The notes under the pieces are model-generated. The model made no database searches and was not told the origin of the DNA. It saw nothing but the letters and a program-made list of their open reading frames with translations. From Candidatus Accumulibacter aalborgensis (lineage in GTDB: Bacteria; Pseudomonadota; Gammaproteobacteria; Burkholderiales; Rhodocyclaceae), in NCBI RefSeq assembly GCF_900089955.1, contig NZ_FLQX01000147.1, forward strand, positions 1 to 38,697: a stretch of DNA of 38,697 bases, read 5' to 3'. Of this stretch, positions 33,273 to 38,697 are shown piece by piece. The position numbers and the translations under genes are program-made. The stretch's first letter is position 1, and every line of letters begins with the position of its first letter.

Positions 33273-36200
33273 CGCCTCCCAATCTGTCCGAATGGGCGCT
33301 GCACCACCGTTCGCTGGTTGCTTATCTGATCGTCGTCCTGATGCTCGGCGGCGTGCTCTCGTACTTCAGGCTCGGTCGGGCCGAGGATCCGGATTACACT
33401 TTCAAGGCCATGGTGGTGCGCACGCTGTGGCCAGGCGCCACAGCGCACGAGGTCGAACAGCAGGTCAGCGAACGAATCGAGAAGCGCTTGCAGGAGGTGC
33501 CCTGGGTCGACGTGCTGCGCTCGCAGACGCGCTCCGGTGAGTCCCTGATCACCGTTCTCCTCAAGGACTACACTCCGAAGAAGGAGGTGCCGGAAGCATG
33601 GTACCAGGTGCGCAAGAAAATCGGCGACATGCGCCACACGCTGCCGCCAGGCGTGCAGGGCCCCTTTCTCAATGACGAGTTCGGCGAAACCTTCATCACC
33701 ATCTATGCCCTCACCGGTGACGGCTTCGATCTGGCTGCACTGCGCCGTGAGGCCGACCGCATGGCGCGCGAACTGCGCCAGGTGCCGGACGTCAAGAAGA
33801 TCGAACTGATTGGCGTCCAGGAAGAAAAAATCTATATCGAGGTCTCACACGCCAAGCTGGCGACGCTGGGCCTCAATCCACTGCTGATCTTCGATGCGCT
33901 ACAGAAACAGAACGCGATGACGCCGGCCGGATTCTACGAGACGCCGTCAGACCGCGTTCGGATTCGCGTCTCCGGCGACTTCAACTCGGTCGACAGCATT
34001 CGCGAGATCGGCATCCAGGCCGATGGGCGTCTGTTTCGGCTCGGCGACATTGCCACCGTCACGCGCGGTTTTGCCGAGCCGCCCTCGCCGCGCATGCGCG
34101 TCCAGGGCCAGGACGCGATCGGCATCGCCATCGCCATGAACAAGGGCGGCGACGTGATCAGGCTCGGCGACCGCTTGCGGGCGGAGAGCGAACGTCTGCA
34201 GAAGCAGTTGCCACTGGGCATCGATGTTCATCTGGTCGCCGATCAACCGCAGATCGTTCGCCAGTCGATGAATCTCTTCGTGTCGTCGCTGGCCGAAGCC
34301 GTCCTAATCGTCCTGGCGGTTTCCTTCCTCAGCCTCGGCATGCGCACCGGCGCGGTCGTTGCGCTGTCGATCCCCCTGGTACTGGCGATCACCTTCCTGC
34401 TGATGGGCGTGTTCGGCATCGACCTGCAACGGATTTCGCTCGGCGCGCTGGTCATTGCCCTCGGCCTGCTGGTCGACGACGCGATCATCGCCGTCGAGAT
34501 GATGGTCGTCAAAATGGAACACGGCTGGGATCGCTTCCGGGCAGCGACTTTCGCCTATACCTCGACGGCTTTTCCGATGCTCACCGGCACGCTGATCACC
34601 GTCGTCGGCTTTCTGCCGGTCGGTCTCGCCAAGTCCGGCGCCGGCGAATACACCTTCTCGATCTTCGCCGTGGTGAGCATCGCCCTACTGGTGTCGTGGG
34701 TCGTGGCCGTGCTGTTCACCCCCTACCTCGGCTACCTGCTCCTCGACGCCGACACACTGCGTCGCAAGGTGCAGGAGCATGGCGACGACCGCTACGACAC
34801 GCCCTTCTATCGCCGTGTTCGGGAGATGATCGAGTGGTGTCTGCGCCATCGCTGGCTGGTGATTGCGGCGACGGCAATCGCTTTTGCCGCCTCGCTGGTG
34901 GCGCTGGGGGTCGGCGTGCAGAAACAGTTCTTCCCGGCAGCCAGTCGTCCGGAGTTGCTGGTCGACCTGTGGTTGCCAAACGGCGCCTCGCTGAAAGCCA
35001 CCGAAGCACAGGCGAGAAGGGTCGAACGACTGCTCGACGAGCCGGAAATGAAGAAATCGGTCAAGTATTACGCCAGCTACCTCGGCAATGGCAGCCCGCG
35101 TTTCTACCTGCCGCTCGATCAGCAACTGTTCAACGACAATTTTGCCCAGTTTGTCGTCACCACGCACAACGTCGACACGCGTGAGGATCTCAAGAGCCGC
35201 CTCGAACAGCGCTTTGCCGATGAAGGCGGCGCCTGGAGCGGCTTGCGTGCGCGCGTCCTGCGCCTCGAAAACGGCCCGCCGGTCGGTTTTCCGGTGGTCT
35301 TCAGGGTCTCGGGCGAGAACTTCACCGAACTGCGGCGCGCGGCGGCCGAGGTGGCTGCCGTCATGCGCGCCAACCCGCACATCAAGGAAGTGAGCTTCGA
35401 CTGGAACGAGATGGGCAAGTCCATCCAGATCGACATCGATCAGGACCGTGCGCGCGCGCTGGGCATCAGTTCGCAGGAACTCTCTGCCTTCCTCAATTCG
35501 ATGCTCACCGGCGTCACCGTCACGCAGATGCGCGAAGGCGACCAGTTGATCGACGTCGTGGCGGGCGCCGCCGGCGACGATCGTGCCAGGATCTCGGCGC
35601 TGGCCGACATGAACATCCACACCAGCAGCGGGCGCTATGTTCCGCTGGCGCAACTGGCGCAGATGCGTTACGAACTGGAAGATGGCGTCATCGCGCGGCG
35701 CAACCGCCTGCCGACGGTGAGTGTACGCGCCGATCTGCGCGACCACATTCAGGCGCCTGTCGTCACGGCCCAGATCGACCCCCAGCTCGACGCACTGCGG
35801 GCCAGACTGCCGGCCGGTTTCCGCATCGAAGCCGGCGGCGCCACCGAAGAATCGGCCAAGGGCGAGGATTCGATCAAGGCGGTGATGCCGTTGATGCTGG
35901 TCGGTGTCATCACCCTGCTGATGATCCAGTTGCAGAACATCGGCCGTACGCTGCTCGTCCTGCTGACCGCACCGCTCGGCCTGATCGGCGTCGCCCTCGC
36001 GCTGCTGATCTTCGATGTGCCTTTCGGCTTCGTCGCCAACCTCGGCGTCATTGCCTTGTCCGGGATGATCATGCGCAACTCGGTGATCCTCGTCGACCAG
36101 ATCGAGCAGGACGAGACAGCCGGCCAGCCGGCCTGGGAGGCGGTCGTCGGCTCGACCGTGCGGCGCTTCCGGCCAATCATGCTCACCGCCGCGGCGGCGA

Positions 36201-36373
36201 TCCTGGCGATGATTCCGCTCACCCGCAGCGTCTTCTGGGGGCCGATGGCGGTGGCCATCATGGGCGGACTGATCGTCGCGACGCTACTGACGATCTTCTT
36301 CCTGCCGGCGCTCTATGCCGTCTGCTATCGGGTGCAGCCAGTACAGGCGAGCACGCCCGGGCGCCAGCCGTAG
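33269..36373 (+). CDS. RND-family efflux pump, inner membrane permease
   Basis: A 1034-residue proton-driven trimeric pump of the AcrB-like RND superfamily (HAE-type). The first span LVAYLIVVLMLGGVLSYFRLG and early LGRAEDPDYTFKAMVV are typical. The proton relay lies in TM4 as ALGLLVDDAIIAVE with the paired Asp, and TM10-12 carry SGMIMRNSVILVDQIEQ and PMAVAIMGGLIVATLLTIFFL. Two large periplasmic loops contain the porter domains (for example QVSERIEKRLQEVPWV). Substrate cannot be told from sequence; drugs, solvents or dyes are likely rather than metal ions, since the heavy-metal-type motif is not seen. Starts within the ATGA overlap with the adaptor gene. Confidence 0.96.
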   Translation: MTPPNLSEWALHHRSLVAYLIVVLMLGGVLSYFRLGRAEDPDYTFKAMVVRTLWPGATAHEVEQQVSERIEKRLQEVPWVDVLRSQTRSGESLITVLLKDYTPKKEVPEAWYQVRKKIGDMRHTLPPGVQGPFLNDEFGETFITIYALTGDGFDLAALRREADRMARELRQVPDVKKIELIGVQEEKIYIEVSHAKLATLGLNPLLIFDALQKQNAMTPAGFYETPSDRVRIRVSGDFNSVDSIREIGIQADGRLFRLGDIATVTRGFAEPPSPRMRVQGQDAIGIAIAMNKGGDVIRLGDRLRAESERLQKQLPLGIDVHLVADQPQIVRQSMNLFVSSLAEAVLIVLAVSFLSLGMRTGAVVALSIPLVLAITFLLMGVFGIDLQRISLGALVIALGLLVDDAIIAVEMMVVKMEHGWDRFRAATFAYTSTAFPMLTGTLITVVGFLPVGLAKSGAGEYTFSIFAVVSIALLVSWVVAVLFTPYLGYLLLDADTLRRKVQEHGDDRYDTPFYRRVREMIEWCLRHRWLVIAATAIAFAASLVALGVGVQKQFFPAASRPELLVDLWLPNGASLKATEAQARRVERLLDEPEMKKSVKYYASYLGNGSPRFYLPLDQQLFNDNFAQFVVTTHNVDTREDLKSRLEQRFADEGGAWSGLRARVLRLENGPPVGFPVVFRVSGENFTELRRAAAEVAAVMRANPHIKEVSFDWNEMGKSIQIDIDQDRARALGISSQELSAFLNSMLTGVTVTQMREGDQLIDVVAGAAGDDRARISALADMNIHTSSGRYVPLAQLAQMRYELEDGVIARRNRLPTVSVRADLRDHIQAPVVTAQIDPQLDALRARLPAGFRIEAGGATEESAKGEDSIKAVMPLMLVGVITLLMIQLQNIGRTLLVLLTAPLGLIGVALALLIFDVPFGFVANLGVIALSGMIMRNSVILVDQIEQDETAGQPAWEAVVGSTVRRFRPIMLTAAAAILAMIPLTRSVFWGPMAVAIMGGLIVATLLTIFFLPALYAVCYRVQPVQASTPGRQP

Positions 36374-36549
36374 GTCGGCTTGGCCCGCAGGAGGTAATCG
36401 CCGCGGCTGGGTGGACAGCTCGAGCTGTTCTGACTCCCAAGCGACGAATTTGACACGGCCCGCGGCTCCCCAGGCGTGAACGACTCTGGGAGTTATGCGC
36501 TCCAGGGTCCGCGTCCCGCAGCCAGAGGGCATTGCGCCAATAACTGTAT

Positions 36550-37702
36550 GCGTATAGCGTCTGTCCCGCTTGTAACACCCGGCGAATGGTCGAAGCCGCC
36601 GCCCATCTGGCCGACCACGTTCTTCCGCGATTGCCGGTTCGCCAGTGGGTGCTGTCGGTTCCGAAGCGGCTGCGCTTTTTCCCTCGAACATGATCCGACG
36701 ATCGAGACGCTGGCACTGCGGGTTTTCGTGAGCGTGGTGGAACAAGCCTTGTGCCGCGCATGCCCGGCTGCAGGTTCCGATTCCCGGATCGGCGCGCGCT
36801 TGCCTTCATCTACCCGCTTTGGCGCGCTGCTCAATCCGCATGAGCACTTCCACTGCCTCGTCATCGAGGGTGTCTTCGAGGCGACCGCCTCGGGGGCAGC
36901 GACATTTCACGGTAGGGGCGCAGCATGCTGCGCCCCTACTCAACGAAGTGCAGGCCAAGGTCCACCGCCGTCTGCTGCGCGCGCTGACCCGGCGCGGTGT
37001 ACTTGAGCCGGAAGATGCCGAGACGATGGCGAGTTGGGAGCACGGTGGCGGCTTCTCACTCGACGCCAGCGTTCGCATCGAGGGCGCCGACCGCCAAGGC
37101 CTGGAACGGCTGTTGCGCCACTGTGCTCGCCCGGCCTTCGCGCTGGGCGTGAGATCGACGCCGAACACCTGGTCTATGAGAGCGTCAAGCCGGGTCCCGG
37201 TGGCAGCGTCAGCTCGATGCTCACCCCGCTCGAACTGATCGAGCGTCTGGCGGCGCTGATTCCGCCGCCGCTGCGGCATCGCCATCGTTACTACGGGGTG
37301 CTGGCACCCAGCGCGCCGCTACGCGCACAGGTCACCGCGCTTGGCGGCGTGCCAGACGGTACGCCGGCGGCAGTCGCGACCGAGTCAATCGCCGCGACCG
37401 CTGCGCCAAGCGGCACGCCAAGCCGGCCGTCCGAGTACACCTGGGCGCTGCTGCTCGCGCGGATCCATGATGTCTTGCCGCTCGTCTGCCCACGCTCCGG
37501 CGGCGAGATGCGAATCATCGCCTTCATCATTGCGGGTGCCGTGCGCAACCTCCTGACCCATATCGGTGAGCCGACATCGCCGCCACGCCTGATGCCCGCC
37601 CGTGCCCCGCCACTCTGGGAGATGCAGGGCGCCACCCTGGGCGAGGACGACCCACAGGCTCAATCGGCGCCTGCGTACGAATTCGACCAGCGTATCGCCT
37701 GA
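36550..37702 (+). pseudogene. IS91-type (Y2/HUH) transposase remnant with several frameshifts
   Basis: The pieces line up in order with IS91-family transposases: [22 protein letters not shown] (end of a zinc-binding region) and [17 protein letters not shown] one-base gain near 36680 is followed by [20 protein letters not shown]. Two compensating indels occur near 36793 and 36812, then [20 protein letters not shown] with the HxH metal site. A 28-bp palindrome at 36912 follows, then [20 protein letters not shown]. Another shift near 37141-37155 precedes [38 protein letters not shown] and a normal end at 37702. At least three uncompensated breaks make it inactive. The N-terminal zinc region is incomplete, and the element ends could not be placed. 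Confidence 0.85.
36912..36939. repeat. Perfect 28-bp palindrome inside the transposase remnant
   Basis: GTAGGGGCGCAGCATGCTGCGCCCCTAC reads identically on both strands (14-bp arms, no spacer; listed here as arms GTAGGGGCGCAGCA and TGCTGCGCCCCTAC). It interrupts the transposase between TFHG and LNEVQAK and shifts the frame. It resembles a widespread REP-like palindrome of many bacteria. Confidence 0.95.
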
Positions 37703-37988
37703 TAGGTGCGGGATGGAAGTAGCCATGCGCAAACGTCTAGACTGAAGCAGGACGAGCTGCCATTGCCCGTCGTGGGGCGACTCGTGCCAAGCGCCAACCG
37801 CCGGTCCGGCCCGGGGGATGGCCCAAGGCACTCAGCGGGGCGTGATTCGGCTGACTTTTGAAGGGCCACCGCGGCGAAATTCAAGATTGACGCCGCTTGG
37901 CGGGGTCTCTACACTCGCCGAGCGGCCGTTGGATTTCCTATCCCTCGTCGCCAATCTCGCGCAAACTACTTCGAAGGAGAGGCCAAGC
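37703..37988. other. Gap between the IS remnant and the Uma2 gene
   Basis: About 286 bases without a supported gene. It probably contains the right end of the IS91-type element and the Uma2 promoter. TGACTTTTGAAGGGCC near 37852 and GACGCCGCTTGGCGGG near 37889 look like IS-end material, but the boundary could not be defined. Confidence 0.4.
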
Positions 37989-38573
37989 ATGGGCTCTATG
38001 AGCGAACTGATGGACCGAGCACGACACCGCATCAGCGTCGGCGACTATCACAAGATGGCCGACGCTGGTGTGCTCAGCCACCAAGACAGGGTGGAACTCA
38101 TCGAGGGAGAGATCGTCGACATGGCCCCCATCGGTAGCCAACACGCCTACGTCGTCAACCAATTGGCGCGCCTGTTCACGCTCGCCGCCGGCGAAGACTG
38201 TTTGGTCAGCACGCAAAATCCGATCCGTCTGGATGATCGCTCCGAACCGCAGCCCGACCTTGCCCTGCTCAAGCCCGGAGACTATATGGCGCACCTCCCC
38301 GGCCTAGCGGATATCTTGTTGGTCGTCGAAGTCGCCAGTTCATCGATCGACTACGATCGCGGCGTGAAACTTGATCTGTATGCGCGTCACGGCATCCCGG
38401 AAGTCTGGCTGCTTGACCTGACGGGCAATGAATTGCTTGTTTGCCGCGATCCGGTGGGTGGAAGGTATCTATCGATCACAAGGCCGCGGGCGGGAGAGTG
38501 TATCAGGCCGTTGTTGTTGCCAGGGATTGCATGGAGGCTGGCGGAAGGGAAAACGTGGTCTGTCCCCTTTTAA
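37989..38573 (+). CDS. Uma2-family protein (PD-(D/E)xK nuclease fold)
   Basis: A 194-residue protein of the Uma2/DUF820 family, predicted nuclease-fold proteins of unknown role, abundant in cyanobacteria and often near mobile DNA. The core is visible: HQDRVELIEGEIVDMAPIG (about 28-46), PQPDLALLKPGDY (about 84-96), ILLVVEVASSSIDYDRGVKL with the ExAxSS signature (about 104-123), and YARHGIPEVWLLDL. The ATG at 37989 follows AAGGAGAGG; a second in-frame ATG is at 37998. The last codons (GKTWSVPF) run into the sequence ACGTGGTCTGTCCCCTTTT, a motif I associate with dispersed repeats, so the natural C-terminus may be altered. Confidence 0.88.
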   Translation: MGSMSELMDRARHRISVGDYHKMADAGVLSHQDRVELIEGEIVDMAPIGSQHAYVVNQLARLFTLAAGEDCLVSTQNPIRLDDRSEPQPDLALLKPGDYMAHLPGLADILLVVEVASSSIDYDRGVKLDLYARHGIPEVWLLDLTGNELLVCRDPVGGRYLSITRPRAGECIRPLLLPGIAWRLAEGKTWSVPF

Positions 38574-38697
38574 TCTTGCCTTTTAATCTGTTTCAAAGGT
38601 TAACAAAATTTGTCGACGTTCTTCAAAGCAACTTTACAATTTTATAAAGCTAGTAGCTTATTAAGCCGCAATAATGCAAGACCGCTGTATATCATTG
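38574..38697. other. AT-rich right edge without a gene
   Basis: The last 124 bases are much richer in A and T (roughly two thirds by eye) than the rest of the window, starting in TTTTAATCTTGCCTTTTAATCT-like text (a TTTTAATCT duplication about 13 bases apart). No open frame, hairpin or array repeat is complete within it. It may be a promoter region, the start of a transferred segment or a repeat-associated leader. Confidence 0.4.

Noticed and set aside
34685-35746. 353-codon minus-strand frame inside the RND pump gene
   Set aside because: Antisense shadow; the pump frame carries the conserved motifs.
36258-36809. Minus-strand frames over the start of the IS remnant, including the phrase [15 protein letters not shown]
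   Set aside because: The phrase looks protein-like, but no family was recognised, there is no ribosome site, and part overlaps the transposase and pump genes.
38574-38697. AT-rich end considered as a CRISPR leader
   Set aside because: No repeat unit is visible before the window ends and no cas gene is present, so the claim cannot be made.
1-38697. tRNA, rRNA and riboswitch genes
   Set aside because: I looked for tRNA T-arm patterns, rRNA-like stretches and known leader motifs and recognised none; a covariance-model search would be decisive.

Overview
The window is high-GC DNA (mostly low-to-mid 60s % GC by eye) from a free-living, respiring proteobacterium. The protein families and their arrangement look like a betaproteobacterium of the Rhodocyclales, most like Candidatus Accumulibacter or a close relative. 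This is an inference from recognised sequence style, because no search was possible. The content is mostly chromosomal housekeeping and signalling genes, broken up by small decayed or mobile patches.

Layout. 1-2530 (minus): the sulfoxide synthase gene egtB (cut by the left edge) directly behind a SulP anion transporter. 2761-3918 (plus): a flavoprotein like the N-terminal domain found fused to SelD. 3926-4610: a YefM/YoeB toxin-antitoxin cassette between two related hairpins. 4645-10904 (all minus): O-methyltransferase, a stand-alone MnmC oxidoreductase domain, lysS, prfB with its programmed +1 frameshift, a pyruvate,water dikinase regulatory kinase/phosphorylase, and a short-chain dehydrogenase. 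10988-15251: an 8-bp tandem repeat, a YbaK-type tRNA deacylase, a wrecked MmeI-like type IIG restriction-modification gene that has lost its target recognition domain, and a frameshifted GNAT gene bracketed by 56-bp direct repeats. 15252-19632 (minus): a small membrane protein with a Cys/Arg-rich tail, an overlapping hemerythrin/FmdE pair, a truncated GlxA-type AraC regulator, and a YjgR/HerA-like ATPase.

19774-30322: yebC, an acyltransferase, a Gly/Tyr-rich exported protein, a small Arg-rich protein converging on a YcgR/PilZ c-di-GMP effector, and a diguanylate cyclase with an almost perfectly duplicated PAS unit. These are followed by an alpha/beta hydrolase, a cytochrome b561/PepSY pair, and a proteostasis island in which cbpA-cbpM is divergent from two hsp20 genes. 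30519-36373 (plus): a chemoreceptor, then an RND efflux adaptor and pump with overlapping stop and start codons. 36550-38697: a multiply frameshifted IS91-type transposase carrying a perfect 28-bp palindrome, a Uma2-family nuclease-fold gene, and an abrupt AT-rich tail at the right edge.

How the genes fit together. Three themes stand out. (1) Second-messenger control of surface behaviour: diguanylate cyclase, PilZ protein and chemoreceptor. (2) Protein quality control: CbpA/CbpM plus two small heat-shock proteins behind a possible sigma-32 promoter. (3) Decay of defence and mobile genes. I found no clearly new multi-gene system. The least explained items are the hemerythrin-FmdE overlap pair, the small DRR-motif proteins, and the repeat-bracketed cassettes.
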